Positions 46,560 through 58,536 of a DNA stretch of 64,000 nt are shown here, one piece after another. The DNA is from Alnus glutinosa (Eukaryota > Streptophyta > Magnoliopsida > Fagales > Betulaceae). Each line of letters starts with the position of its first letter. Position 1 is the stretch's first letter. Under the pieces are notes generated by a model. It ran no database searches, was not told where the DNA came from, and saw only the letters and a list, made by a program, of their open reading frames with translations. The stretch covers positions 4,809,001 through 4,873,000 of the forward strand of contig NC_084899.1 of assembly GCF_958979055.1 (NCBI RefSeq), in the 5' to 3' direction. Made by a program: the position numbers and the translations under genes.

Positions 46560-48950
46560 CTCGGTCCAGTGGATGATAATTCTTCAAAATTCCAATCAGA
46601 AGAGAAAAAGAGCCTGTACCCAGAGAGAGTTATCGGCTTTTGAAAGCAAAAATCTGAGCAAGCGAAAGCGAGGACGTGCTTTGCGAAAGGTGTGTACTAG
46701 TAGGAAAAGGAGATGGAAATTGCTATTAGCGCTTACTTTGTTTGTTGCTTCCACGAAAGCTTGGATCAGTTTACTGAATATTGACACGTGGGAAGCCTGG
46801 AAGAAGTAAAAATTGTAATGGCAATAGCTGTTTCGGAACGGGACTGGTAGTTTGTTTGTTGACTGGTAAGTTAGTTTTGCTTTAGCTGTCTTTATTTGTC
46901 TGTTCTGCATTTCTTTAATTCTTGCCTCTTTTTCTTTTATTTTTTTTATTTTTTTATTTTTCCTACGCTCTCTATGTATCTTTTGCAACAGAAAGACATC
47001 CTTTGAGTATTTTGTAAGTTTTTTTTTTTTTTTTTTTGTCTTAAATTGTATTAATCTTTTATTGTGAAAAAAGTAATGATATATATTATATCTCTATTAT
47101 ACTCATTTGTCATTAGATAAATGTGACAATGCCCATAAGTCATTAGATTTTTATTTTTATTTTTTTGAAATAATAGCCGATTCAAGGCCGATAAACACTA
47201 GCACATCAGCTCAGTAGGATAAAAATGGGATTTAGTCAAACTATGTAACATTACTCTTTTCTTTTCTTTTTAAAAAAAAAAAGCTAATTAAGGGAGTAAA
47301 AAAAAACTTTATTAGCCAAATACTTGTTGCTTTGCGATCTTGAAAATTGTTTATAATCATTTCTATTTTGATACAACTTTGTTGTAACAAAGAAAATGAA
47401 GGAAAAAAAAGAAAGAAAGAAAGAAAGAAAAATTATTATTGTTAATTTGTTTTGGAGAGTGCTTTTTGTTTGAAATGTTTTCCTGTTTTGAGAATTATTT
47501 TGAGCTCTGAGTTATTTGTTAATATATTTATCTAGATAACAAAAAATAAAAAAATAAAAAAAAATAAAGGGATATGGCCTAGTTTTTAAATATCTGTTTT
47601 ATTAGAAAAATATCTCTTGAAAGCAAAATGGAGATTATAAAGGAGTTAAATATTTTAAAATTTGTTTAGTTAATGCATGGGTGCAGCTTGTATGTGGTGC
47701 TCTACACATGAATGTTATAATTGTCAAGATCTAGAACGGTTCCTTTTCTCTTTTTGTGATGAGAACATTCTCAATTGTTCAATTTTGTCCAATTAAACTT
47801 AAAATAAATAAAAAATTGTGCCATTATAGTGGATATAGAATCAAAATTCTCTCAAATTATCTGTTATACAAGTGATTGTGTAAGACCACTTATGAACCTA
47901 CCTAATCAAATAAAAATTGAGCTGCCAAATCACTTATTTGATAAGATTGATTTTATAAATAGTCTCTATCAACCATTACTTAAATTCTCACAAATTTAAG
48001 AAGATTTTAATCCCGAACGGAAGTTTTATTCATTTGAATTTGCAACCATTGACTCCGCATCTTTGCATCTTTCAACACGTAACATCAATACTATACTAAA
48101 CAATTTTGTTTAGGCATCTATCAATCAATTATTTAAAAAGTTAAAAAATAATAAATGGTGAGGTCGGGAGGAAACTGTTGAATTGTAGGAACATGGGGGG
48201 AAGAATCTGGATTTTTCATTTTAACTCCGGAATGTCAAACGAAAGAAATAATATTATTAGAAATGAATTCAAACATTACACGATAAGATATATATATATT
48301 CAAGTTGTTTGATTTGTTAATTCAAAAATGATAAGTTGTCTCCCTTGTTTATATCCAAGCTTAAATTTGGTGGATTTCCTTCTATTTTAACCCCTTTTTA
48401 GCTAAATAAATCATGCTGTATCTTATTTAAGCTTTGAGTTTTAAATCATGAGGAATTAAAATCGAGAATACCGTATATTAGTCTTACCAATGATATGAAT
48501 TATTTCAAGCTATTTTTGTTTTTGTTGTTGTTTCTTTAAAAAAAAATATATATAAAAAAATAAAAAAAAAAGTCAAATCAAAAGCATTGTAGCACCTTAA
48601 ACTATGGCACCGATCCATAGTTTCCAAATAAAGGTTCCATCTTATCTTTTTTGGCGGCAAGCAACGTGTTTACACGTAACTCTCTTTTTATTTTATTATT
48701 ATTATTATTATTTTTTTAAAAAAATGATATTTATCTTTTCTAAAATGTCCTCTTTGCTGTGCCTAAAATGACAAGAACGAAAAAAAAAAAAAAAAGTGAT
48801 AAAAGAAAATTCAGAAAAAAATGAAAAAGCAAAAAGAAAAAAAAAAATTCTGAAAAAAAAAAAGGTTCAAAAGAGGCAAAAATTCATGATATGGTAGATT
48901 GGGGTACTTTTGTCATTTTGTATCGTGGACTGTGGTGGCACGGTCCATAT
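46560..48950. other. Rab5 promoter side and AT-rich spacer
   Basis: 46560-46850 probably holds the Rab5 promoter and leader. The rest is AT-rich with (A)n, (T)n, (GAAA)n (47409-47430) and (ATT)n (48695-48712) tracts and no credible gene. Confidence 0.45.
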
Positions 48951-50420
48951 AGAGAAAGTCCATCAATGAGTTAATGAAATTGTAATAGGCTAATAGCCCA
49001 ACATTGTGAACGTTCAAGTTTATTCTCATCCAGTCGTGCCTTGGACAATAAATACCGACAATAACAAGGTTTGACAGTTATCATGGATGGTGGTTCAGAT
49101 GAGAGGCTACAAATTAAAACAAAGTTATTTGGGAAATTTCATGTAGCAGGACTGAAGGATTCAAACCACTCTGCCTATGAAATTTCATTGCTGTACAGTT
49201 GCAATATTATGCGACCAAATGAAATTTTGCTGGTAACTGGGGATTTGAAAACTTGATCACAAATTCACGAAGGCAGCTGAAGTCACACGGCTGCAAATGG
49301 GAACAGAAAAAGATCAATTCCCAAATTCCACCCACTCCAAAGAGGTGGTCCAGTTTTCATTGCAGAGCCTGATGAAGCCACTGAAAAAGGTTTTGTACAT
49401 CCACCTACTTGGAAAGCACTTCTCATTGTTGTTTCATTATTGGTAGAGGGTATTGTCGCTATTTCTATGTACTTCAACGTTGATTTTTTATTTTTTATTT
49501 TAAAAAATAAAAAAATTGAAAGGGCACATGAGTGATTTGACTAATTGTAGCTATTCTATACGGGAATTACCATGATAGCACATATTCATTGAGAATTGCT
49601 AGGATCGGAGGAGCTAGATAGCAAATAACTGCATGCATTTTTTTTTTCTTTCTAAATCAATTGAATCATAACTTGATCCAAGCCTACCAAAGCATCGATG
49701 TGACCTAAGGTGGTTAAACATGAATCAGAATACTCACTCTCTAGTACTGCTTACCTAACCTCATGGGAACCACCATCACTTAAGCTACACATGCCCCATG
49801 TTTACCTGATTGAAATTTTAAGCAATATAACTATTTGAGCAACACGTGAATGAATGGATAATGATCATTTATAGTTATTTGTTTGAATTTGAGAGAATTC
49901 AGGTAGGTGATTGTCAAAGACTACTTATGAGACCCAACTAACAGGATAAATAGTTGGGCAACTCAATTTTTATTTGGTTAGGTAGGTCTAAAAGTGGTTT
50001 TTCACGATTACTTACCCGAATTCTCTCAAATTTGGACCAATAATTATAGAAAATCATAATCATTAATGAATTTTTTGTCCAAATAAATAGTCAAACAACT
50101 TAAAATTTATTTAGACAATTACATCCCATATAACATTTCTCTATGACGGCTCAAATTATTGAAAATATCAATCCACGTTTATCCTATAATCAGTAAAAGG
50201 GTGGAGAGAAGGTAGAATTGAAGAAAGAAAAAGTACTGAGAAACAGTCCAAAGTGATTATTGCGCACTTCAAGGCTCAAGAGTTGTATAGCACGATAAGG
50301 ATTGTCGTTTACTTTTATCGCATCATAAGGATTGTCGTTTAAGACGCACGTGACTTACACGTGCAAATTGTTTACTTGAATTAATTGTCCAATTTACCAA
50401 AAAAAAAAAAAAATTCATAA
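48951..50420. other. Spacer with short unexplained reading frames
   Basis: Open frames of about 60 codons occur on both strands (49071-49256 plus; 49283-49477 minus). Composition between 49000 and 49470 is less AT-biased than the surroundings, which could mean a gene relic, but no family is recognised. 49876-50060 contains an imperfect inverted repeat (GAATTTGAGAGAATTCAGGT against ACCCGAATTCTCTCAAATTT). Confidence 0.35.
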
Positions 50421-50429
50421 GCGGGTGAG

Positions 50430-50520
50430 AAAAGACACCTACACAACTTGTGCAGATTTGTAGACACATAGGGTGAAACCGACCATGTGGTGAGTCTACG
50501 TGGGGATGGTTTAGATTATT
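50430..50520. repeat. Fragment related to the 27.1-kb MITE
   Basis: ACAACTTGTGCAGATTTGTAGACACATAGGGTG followed by CCATGTGGTGAG matches the complementary arm and centre of the element at 27095-27300. Confidence 0.4.
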
Positions 50521-50539
50521 CCATTTTTTTTTTCCCGGC

Positions 50540-50955
50540 AAACCACTCACTAAGTTGAGGGGTGGTTCGGTCACCCCCTTAGAGATATTATGAGTGATCC
50601 AACCACCACCCACAACTATTGTGAGTGCTTTAGCTATATCCTTAACCTGAAGGGGTGATTCAACCACCACCTTGCACTCAAGGATGGTTGAACCATTCTC
50701 TCAACTTGATTTGGTGGTTCAACCATTCTCTTAGAGATCTTGTAGGCGACCAAACTACTATTTTGAAATTGTGGAGGTGGTTAGCCACCCCAAAGTCCTC
50801 TTTTTGGGTGGCCAAACTATCTCCTTGATTAACCTGTGAAAATGGTCTGGCCACCTCTTAAGATTACGAGGGTGGTTCGACCACTAACAAAATCCTATTT
50901 TGGGGGGTGGCCAAACCACCCTCTTAATTTGAGCGGTGGTCCAACCACATTTTTT
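50540..50955. repeat. Array of degenerate GGTGGTT-CAACCACC palindromes
   Basis: Across 400 bp the short palindromic words GGTGGTTCGGTCACC, CAACCACCACC, GGTGGTTCAACCATT, GGTGGTTAGCCACCCC, GGTGGTTCGACCAC and GGGTGGCCAAACCACCC recur about every 25-50 bp, often with CTTAGAGAT or CTTAATTTG between them. It is not coding. It resembles dispersed plant repeats with this motif, but the array form is notable. Confidence 0.65.
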
Positions 50956-52080
50956 TCTTTTTCTTTTCTTTTCTTTCCTTTTCTTTTTCTTTTCTTTTTT
51001 TTTTTTTTTTTTTTTTTAGTTTGTGCTTTACCTTTTTATTTGAAAGACAAATATGACATTCTAATTCATAAAATCAAAGTATTTTACATATTTCTGTTAA
51101 GTTTTTAAGCGTTGGCAAATTCGGTGTCAAAACTTATTTAGTTGTAAATTTTAGGCTACTAGTTAAGTCGATGAAGAAGTTTATCAAAGACATGATAATG
51201 GATTTAAATTCAAGTGGGCTAAATCCAACTCAAATTGGAAGATTTAGAAGATGTGGTTAAGCCTAATCAATCAAGGAATAGAAGACCTATATGATGTGGT
51301 TAAGTCTAATCAATCAAGGAAATGAGCAAATCAAAATTTCATTAAGTGGTGTTAAAATCGGATTTGTCAATTCTATATTGAGCATGTCTTAGTGTTTTAA
51401 TCATAATTTTCGGCTTAAGTACTGGATTTGGGTGAAATTAACGGCGTTGAAAAGCTAACAAATGTCTCTAAAATAAGATTTCCCTAATTCAGACATTTAC
51501 TGTGCCAAAATCTCTCTGCAATATAAGCCTGAAAATTTGTGCGAATTTTGCTGAAATCTTATTCCAACTTGAACTAGGTTTTCTTCTGAAGTCTATATAT
51601 TTAAAGTGACATCCAGACACGAATTTATTAAGTATTCTACTTTAGAATTCAGTGTGCTAAGAGAAGGTTTTAGACAGACAAGTGGGTCATTAATTCGTTG
51701 ATTCTTCGTTATTTGATTGATTTCCTAGGTTGGCTACCTCGGAGTGGTTTTCCTTTTTGAATTCAAAGAGTTTTACTTCGTAACAAAATGTCTGTGTCTA
51801 TTCTTTTATTGCTTTTCATATTTTTGTGATTATTTATTTATGGTTGATTATATTTTTAATTTCGCATTATATTGGCTCGTACACCTATCTAGTGTTATTT
51901 GGTGTCTTGCTATTATCTTTCAATTTGAAATAAAAAATTTACCCAAGTGGGTTACTTATAAAGCGGAACATTAATGAAGAAAATAGTGGTTAGAGAGGGT
52001 TAAATATCACAATCGATAGTTTTTAGGATAAATGCTCAATACAAATTGAAGTGTCAACCACCCCCTTCCCAAAAAAATAA
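50956..52080. other. Poly-T tract and unexplained spacer
   Basis: A long CTTTT/T tract (50951-51017) is followed by about 1 kb of moderately AT-rich sequence. Two versions of ATGTGGTTAAGCCTAATCAA (51253 and 51297) repeat within it. A 76-codon hydrophobic frame (51744-51974) looks like AT-rich chance. No family is recognised. Confidence 0.35.
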
Positions 52081-52545
52081 CAATCAAACAATTTTTTCCT
52101 CCACAATTTCCTGAATCATGACAACCCAATCACCTCGTGCGGCGTAATCCAATGAGTGGCTCCAAATACTCACAACTAACTGGGAGGCTGGATATCTCTT
52201 GGCAAACTGTGTGTGACAGGATTCTTCCGTTGGAGAACCTTGCCAGTCTGCCACGCATATGATATATATATACATATATTGATAAGCCACCACCGCTCGC
52301 GCGCGGCACCACAGGAATGACAGGATATATATAAGCTTGTTTCTTCTGCTTTCCTAGTTTGTCTCATACTCTCATTGGTATCAAATAATTAAAGGTTATC
52401 TATTTCTCGATCTTATAAATATCATGTAATAGTCAAAGCGATAAACTTTGTTTGAGAAAAAAGCAAGTAATCCTCCATTAATCAAGTTGATTTTATTGCA
52501 AATTGATGATTAGTTTTGGCGAAACGTAGAGATTAATTACTAAGG

Positions 52546-52862
52546 GTCCGTTTGGGTTTGCGATTTCAAAAAGTGCGATTTCAAATAACGATTTTAAAAT
52601 GTGCGATTTGAAAAAAGTGATTTTTAAAAACGCAGTTAAGCGTTTGGCAAAATTGCAGTTTGGCCTTTAAAATCGCGAATTTACCTTTAAAATTCTGTGT
52701 TTTCAAAAAAGCACCATCTTATCTGCGATTTGAAAAAGCAGATTTTCTGCGTTTTCAAATCGCAATTTTTAAAAACGCAGTTCCCAAACGATCTATGTTC
52801 TACGATTTGGTTTAAAATCGCACTTATTGTCTACGAAATCGCAATCCCAAACGCACCGTAAG
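52546..52862 (+). repeat. Dispersed 'GCGATTT/AAATCGC' element, best-preserved copy
   Basis: The ends GGGTCCGTTTGGGTTTGCGA and TCGCAATCCCAAACGCACC are inverted repeats. Subterminal AAATCGCA/TGCGATTT pairs continue inwards, and the centre has CGCAGTTAAGCGTTTGGCAA. Three diverged relatives in the opposite orientation lie at 5990, 7750 and 10590. The flanks share only TAAG, so the target duplication is uncertain. Confidence 0.7.
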
Positions 52863-53171
52863 TGTACCAAGTAATTAAATTGGATTAACCCAGCTACCTA
52901 AACAAGAGTCCTCTTTGGGCTTGACTTGAGATGGAGCTTTCTTTGCCTCCTTAGTCACACTATGGACAAACAAGAACGAATCAAAAGGGCACCACTTGAT
53001 TGAATTATTATTATATATTTTCTCTTATCTGTACAGTTAATTATTGAAATAAAAGATGTACATGCATTTAAATTAAATAACAGTTTTTCATATATTCCCT
53101 TTCCTTTTATCTCAAAGCTTTGCTTTCTCTCCATCGATCGGCTCCTTGGAGAAAGAGATAGAGCAAAATAT

Positions 53172-53417
53172 ATGGCCTCCCCTGGTAGCCTTACCGTCTC
53201 CACGTCCCCGAAAAGCGGGAAAGGAGAAGCTGCTGCCGCCGGGACATCAAGCTCCCCAAAAGTACACTGCTTGTGTTCACCAACAACGCATCAAGGGTCG
53301 TTCCGTTGCAAGTTTCATCGGTCAAGTTCATCGGCTTGGATGAAGCGATCAAACTCCGTGCCTGCCAAAAGCTCATCAGTAGCTTCCGTGTCTCCCAAGT
53401 CAATCGAGTCTACATAA
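53172..53417 (+). CDS. Small Ser-rich plant protein with CLCSPTTHQGSFRCKFH motif
   Basis: A single exon of 81 residues. MASPGSLTVSTSPKSGKGEA is followed by the core VHCLCSPTTHQGSFRCKFHR, then SSSSAWMKRSNSVP and a Ser-rich end (SPKSIEST). The Cys-His core is characteristic of a plant family annotated as serine-rich protein-like, whose members are short, mostly single-exon and of unknown biochemical role. The spacing of Cys and His suggests metal binding, but that is inference. The upstream leader has CTCTCTCC-type sequence, and the stop is TAA at 53415-53417. Confidence 0.82.
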   Translation: MASPGSLTVSTSPKSGKGEAAAAGTSSSPKVHCLCSPTTHQGSFRCKFHRSSSSAWMKRSNSVPAKSSSVASVSPKSIEST

Positions 53418-54793
53418 TAATAGTTTATGCTTTGGTATATATAGTCGATCGACCGTCTTATCTCCATCTATATATATATGTTATTTAATTTTCTATATGG
53501 GGTTTTGCTTGGTTGTGTGAACTCGATTGTTGTTTGGTAAATATGCTCTCTTATCCCGCACCGGGCAGCTCGAACGGAATTGAAGCCTCGGTGCATGGTG
53601 TTATACTCCGAAGTCTTGTGTATGAGTTTAGACTCAAACAAAACATGTCGTTTGAAGAGGGTTCCACGTTATAAATAAATAAATATGATCTCTCTCTGCA
53701 AAATTCTTTCACATTTGAGTGTTTATGTCCTTATGTGACAGAATTATCGTCTGAATAGCTACTGATCTACAGGTAGTTCTTATCGGCACTAGCTCGTTGC
53801 ATTATAGTTTGTGGGTGGATTTTGATTTCTTTTAATTAATTAATTTTTTTTATGGCTCATAATGAAATGGTTGAGATGGGTATTGAATGGTCTATGAATT
53901 TTAGTCGGGAAATTAAGCCCGATATTTTCTTCCGGTGAATGAGCAGCGAAAAAGGTGATGGCCCTCGACAATGACATTGGAAGAAAATTTGACGTGCAAA
54001 GTACTACACATATATCTGCTTACGCATCTCTTTTTTTCCCTGCTAATTAAGCATATATATATATATATATCACCTTCTCCATTTTAAACATTTTCATTAA
54101 TAATCTTTCAATCGAATTTATTAAGGAAAGTTCAATCAATCAATTCGGAACGAATAATTAATCACGTCTGTGCTAGTCCACGTCAGAAGAGTCGAGAGAA
54201 TATTAATTTTGTAATCTGAAATCGTGTGGCTTGAAATTCATATACCAGCAATAAGGAGGATCAGATTCGTGTACCCACGTGTGATTGTACTTGAGAATAC
54301 CAAATTTAATTTGCATAAATTCTATGTATCATTGAGGATTTTTGTGTGTTATAATATAAATTAAATAATTAATTTTATTTTTATAAGATTAAACTTTTTA
54401 AAATAAGTATTGATTTATTTAATATTATGTAGGAACAGAGATTATAAGTACTTTTGAATTCTAACTCCTCAATTCATTGTTCATTTTAATTAAATATTGA
54501 GATGAGAGAGTTATAATAAAGTAAATAGCTAAGTTCATGAATTCCTTAAATTAAGCTTTTAAAGATAAAAGTTATTTACCACCCTAATTTTACAATCAGG
54601 AATTGCTAAGCAGACAAAGAAAAATGAGAGGGTTTTTTTTTTTTTTTTTTTTTTTTTAACATGAGAAGAATTTTTATTATAATCTGAGATTCAAAGGGTC
54701 AATTGCTGAAATTAAGGGTATAAAAACTCTTAAAAACATAATACAGGACTAAATCTTGACTTAGAAAAGAGCAACTGTCATAACAAATAGACA
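53418..54793. other. 3' flank and AT-rich spacer
   Basis: Starts with the 3' region of the Ser-rich gene ((AT)n at 53467-53480), then AT-rich sequence with an (AT)n run at 54052-54070 and a T run at 54631-54657. No further gene is recognised. Confidence 0.45.
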
Positions 54794-56072
54794 CACAACT
54801 TAAAATTTTATATTATATTTCAATTTTAGAGGTAGTTTTTCCTTTAGAAAAAAGATCTAACTCTTGTACTATTTTCAAGTGATAGATATTTCATAATAAT
54901 AATTTTCTAAAATCTATTTGTATTAGTGGCCCCCGATTCAAAGGATTAGTGCAACATCGGACTCTCACCCTTTCTTTCTTTTTTTTTTTTTAAATAAAAA
55001 AAATTAAAAGCAATATTAGGGAATAGGGGTGAGATGATTAGAAAGAAAATACAAAAATACAAAAAGGGGTTGAGTGCTAACGACAAACTCTTTAAATTTT
55101 ATTTTGAATCGTGCCCGGCGAGAATGGTAGTAGGGACCGCCATTGAGTCCCAACAATCCCTTTCTCACGATAATGTTTATACGACTCGATCTCATGACTT
55201 CCTAACCCTAATATCATTTGACAAAACTAAAACTAATTAATGTTAAAAGAAACAAACTCAAATCTTTTACAAACCTTAACATTATGCAAGAAAAATGTTT
55301 AAAAAAGAAAAAAGAAAAAGGATAACTTCATAAAAATGATATCAAATTATACGTCGTTTTGAGATAATTAAGGGTACTGAATTAGCAAACGTCTCAAACT
55401 GGGATATCTACGTTTCCAAACGTTTCACTTAAAAGTACTCCATTAGGACTTGTTGTTAAATTCTAACAGAGTACCCAAAATACCCCTTGTTTTTTTTGGG
55501 GAAAAAAAAAAAAGAAAAAAAATGCTACGATTAGGTGTTGATCAGAATTTAACAAAATTTACAAAAATACCCATGCCTGAATCTTTGAAAAAACTTTTAA
55601 TTTTTTTTTTTTTTTTTTTTAAACATATAGATATTTTGAAAATTTTGGAAGGATTTAACAGCAAATCTGAACAGAGTATCCTTAAGTGAGACGTTTGGAA
55701 ACGTAGATACTCCAGTTTAAGACGTTTGCTAGTTCAGTACTCTTATTGTAAAATGACGTATAATTTAATGCTCTTTTATAAAGTTATTAAAAAAAAAAAA
55801 AATGGGCCAAATAATTATCCCGAACCAATATATTCTTACCACCGGCCAAGAAATAGGTCATTGAAAACAGCGATCTTTGAGTTATCCACTTGATGGGTTG
55901 TTTCAACTTTCAAGAAATGCCCAACCGCAAGAAAACTTGAAAGCAAAAGCAATGAAGATAGGATTGAAAAAGACCAGACCCAAAGATTCAGCCTCTCAAT
56001 CACCATTATTAGGTAGTAAAGGGATATAAATTAAAAGAGGAAAGAGAAAGAGAAAGAGATGAAGCTTCTCTT
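54794..56072. repeat. Duplicated segment, copy A
   Basis: Shares high similarity with 63238-63882 over several blocks: AACTTAAAATTTTATATTAT..., ATTAGTGGCCCCCGATTCAA, CGCCATTGAGTCCCAACAAT and the end block from GGCCAAATAATT through ACCATTATTAGGTAGTAAAG. Copy A is longer because it carries a 466-bp inverted-repeat element and two small stretches absent from copy B. The minus strand of the end block can encode a signal-peptide-like peptide (VIERLNLWVWSFSILSSLLL and onward, about 56 codons), so the segment may derive from the 5' end of a gene. Both copies are in the same orientation. Confidence 0.75.
55322..55787. mobile_element. 466-bp long-inverted-repeat element inserted in copy A
   Basis: Arms of about 150 bp are complementary: TAGCAAACGTCTCAAACTGG, CTACGTTTCCAAACGTTTCA and TTTAACAGCAAATC / GTTGTTAAATT. 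The termini are ATAACTTCATAAAA and TTTTATAAAGTTAT. The matching point in copy B (about 63606-63640) lacks it, so B acts as a near-empty site. A relative lies at 57480-57908. The flanks are A-rich, so the target duplication is not readable. Confidence 0.75.
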
Positions 56073-56285
56073 GCATAATAAGCAACATTTTTACAAATAA
56101 ATTTGTAACTTCCATTCATTAAGTAATAAAATGATTTAATATCCCTTTATTTGTCGAAATTGATAACTCTAAAATATTGTGTTTAGTGGATTGTGATATC
56201 CTTTGATTTATGGTTAAGCTATCACTATGCATTTATTTCCCAGCAAAATAATGAAAAATGATTCCAACACAAACTATATTTACTA

Positions 56286-56451
56286 GAGAAATGATCCCTA
56301 CACTCATTTCTCACAACAGTCCCACAACAAGCTGACGTGGCTGGTAATATTTTATTATTTTTTTACAAAACAAAAAAAATAATAAAATATTACCAGCCAC
56401 ATCAGCTTGTTGTGGGGCTGTTGTGAGAAATGAGTGTAGGGATCATTTCTC
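56286..56451. mobile_element. 166-bp Mutator-type hairpin MITE
   Basis: A nearly perfect palindrome: GAGAAATGATCCCTACACTC at the left and its complement at the right, with GACGTGGCTGGTAATATTTT inside and a short A/T loop. It is flanked by TATTTACTA (56277-56285) and TATCTACTA (56452-56460), a 9-bp duplication with one mismatch. The transcript would fold into a long hairpin. Confidence 0.9.
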
Positions 56452-56531
56452 TATCTACTAATAGAGATATATATGTTAGTTGTACAACAAATTTGCACAA
56501 CATTGATGATGTGTTCAGTATTTTTATTTTT

Positions 56532-56713
56532 GAGAAATGATCCCTACACTCATTTCTTACAACAGCCTCACAACAAACTGATGTGGCTGGTAATATTTCA
56601 TTATTTTTTTACAAAAAGAAAAGAAAACAAAACAAAAAAAATAATAAAATATTACCAGCCACGTCAGATTGTTGTGGGGTTGTTGTGAGAAATGAGTGTA
56701 GGGATCATTTCTC
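56532..56713. mobile_element. 182-bp second copy of the same hairpin MITE
   Basis: Same termini as the copy 80 bp upstream, with a slightly longer loop and a few base changes. Flanked by TTTATTTTT on both sides (56523-56531 and 56714-56722), a perfect 9-bp duplication. It is therefore an independent insertion and not a tandem duplication. Confidence 0.9.
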
Positions 56714-56736
56714 TTTATTTTTTATGAGAAAGTGAT

Positions 56737-56875
56737 TTGATTCTTACACTACACCATCACAACAACTGCATAACCCCCCTCACATGAGGGTGGACCCCAG
56801 TGTGTGGGGCCCACGTTCATGTGAGGGGTTGTTGTGCAGTTGTTGTATTGGTGTTGTAAATCTAACATTTTCCTA
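56737..56875. mobile_element. Third hairpin MITE of the cluster
   Basis: The arms TTACACTACACCATCACAAC plus AACTGCATAACCCCCCTCAC pair with CATGTGAGGGGTTGTTGTGC plus AGTTGTTGTATTGGTGTTGT. The centre GTGTGGGGCCCAC is shared with the next element. The outer ends are less clear, and the target duplication is uncertain because the flanks are T-rich. Confidence 0.7.
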
Positions 56876-56895
56876 TTTTTAAAAGTATTGGATAT

Positions 56896-57040
56896 GAGAG
56901 GTGATTCTCGTACATTACATGTACAACAAGTATACAACACCCCTCTCACATGGGGTGGGTCCCACAGTGTGTAGGGCCCACTCCATGTGAGAGGGGTATT
57001 GTACACTTGTTGTACATGTGATGTACATTTATCATTTTCC
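56896..57040. mobile_element. Fourth hairpin MITE of the cluster, relative of 4029-4130
   Basis: Runs from GAGAGGTGATTCTCGTACAT to ATGTACATTTATCATTTTCC, with the arms ACATGTACAACAAGTATACA and TGTACACTTGTTGTACATGT and a CCCTCTCACATGGGG core. The 9-bp repeat ATTGGATAT flanks it (56887-56895 and 57041-57049). Same family as the shortened copy at 4029. Confidence 0.88.
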
Positions 57041-57479
57041 ATTGGATATATCAACATTTTTGTACAATTGTTATATAAGAGTTGTGCAAATATCATATTT
57101 CCTACTAAAATAATGCATGTCCGAACATTTGATTATAAACTTTTTTATAGTTCTTAAGAATTGGTTTGAAACTTTCAACAGGATTCGAGTTTACTCAACT
57201 GCTAACTAGAAGTTTTTGCAAAAGAAGGTTTTTTTTTAAAAAAAAAAAAAAAGAAAAGAAAAAAAAAATCGGAATTGCTTCTTTACACAGCTATGGCCTA
57301 TTTTTCTTCATTTTTAAGACATGAATTTATTATTATTATTTTTTTCATTCGATGGATAGCCTGTAAAGTAAAAAATTGAAAATAATTCTAATTTATGTCG
57401 GGTCGCATCATGATACCAAAAACATTTCCTTTTAATTTTCAGTAATAACAATTACATAAGAAAAAAATATATATATCTT

Positions 57480-57908
57480 TACAAGAAAGTATTGAACTAT
57501 ATGCCATTTTAAGAAAAATGTATTAAATTATCAAACGTTTCAAATTAGTGCATTCAAGTTTCCAAACGTCTCACTTAAGGGTACTTCATTAGAATTTGTT
57601 GTTAAATCTTGTCAAAATTTTCAAAATACCTATTTTTATTTTTACGAAAAAAAATGCTAAGATTTAGATGTTGGTCAGAATTTATAAAAAAACCTATGCT
57701 TAAATCTTTGAATTTTTTTATAATTTTTTTTTTTAAAAAAATAAACACATGGGTATTTTATGAATTTTAAAAGGATTTAACAGCAAATCCTAACAGAGTA
57801 CACCTGAGTGAGACATTTAGAAGCTTTGATACATTAGTTTGAGACGTTTCTTAGTTAAGTACCATTTTTCTCAAAATGGTGTATAGTTCCATACCCTTTT
57901 TTAAATTA
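57480..57908. mobile_element. Relative of the 466-bp long-inverted-repeat element
   Basis: Shares with 55322-55787 the arm phrases CAAACGTTTCAAATTAGTGC, TTTCCAAACGTCTCACTTAA and AGGATTTAACAGCAAATCCT. The arms are more diverged from each other than in the 55-kb copy, which suggests an older insertion. Ends are approximate. Confidence 0.65.
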
Positions 57909-58536
57909 TCAAAAAATAAATAAAAATTGAATAATACGCAAGTCTATTTTTTTTTTCCTGGTTCTTTCTCTTAATTAAATCTCTTGGTTGTTACGGAATG
58001 GAACGGAAGCCGGAAGCATGACTTCAAGGAACAACTACGTAGTTTATGCCTCTCTCCCTCCAAACCCCAACTCCACCGCTCAAAATGGAGCTCGTCTATC
58101 CGTAGGACGAGAGTCAGACGCTCGTTCGACTCTCGTCCTACGTGGCATAAAAATATAATATATTATATATTTATATATATATTTTTTTAAAAAAAAAATA
58201 CAGAAAAAAAATCACTTCACGCGTGAGCTTTCCCCTTTCCCCCCATTTCTTCCCCCAAATGCCCTAAAATTTTCAAAAACGCTGCTGCTGCTCTGTCTCC
58301 CCCTCCAATCCGGCGACGCCCATTGACACAGGCCACGCCCACAGTCCAAAAAAGCACCGCCCACCACCAACCACTTCCTCACCGAACGCACCGGCGACGC
58401 CCACCCACGGCACCAGCTCGAAATCCAGCGACGCCCACTAACGGGCCAACCGACATTGTCTCTCTCCCCTTTCTCTCTATGGTCCGTCTCTCTCTGACTT
58501 ATTATTCATGGGTTTTTGAAGTTATTGATACCTGTG

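Noticed and set aside
49071-49477. Two short frames that might be a gene relic
   Set aside because: Composition is suggestive, but no family could be recognised on either strand.
51744-51974. 76-codon hydrophobic frame
   Set aside because: AT-rich codons give Phe/Leu/Tyr by chance; no signal of conservation or gene context.
52084-52367. Minus-strand frame with RYPASQLVVSIWSHSLDYAA and an upstream acceptor-like GCGTGGCAG
   Set aside because: It could be a stray last exon, but no upstream exons or known family were found, so it is not called a gene.
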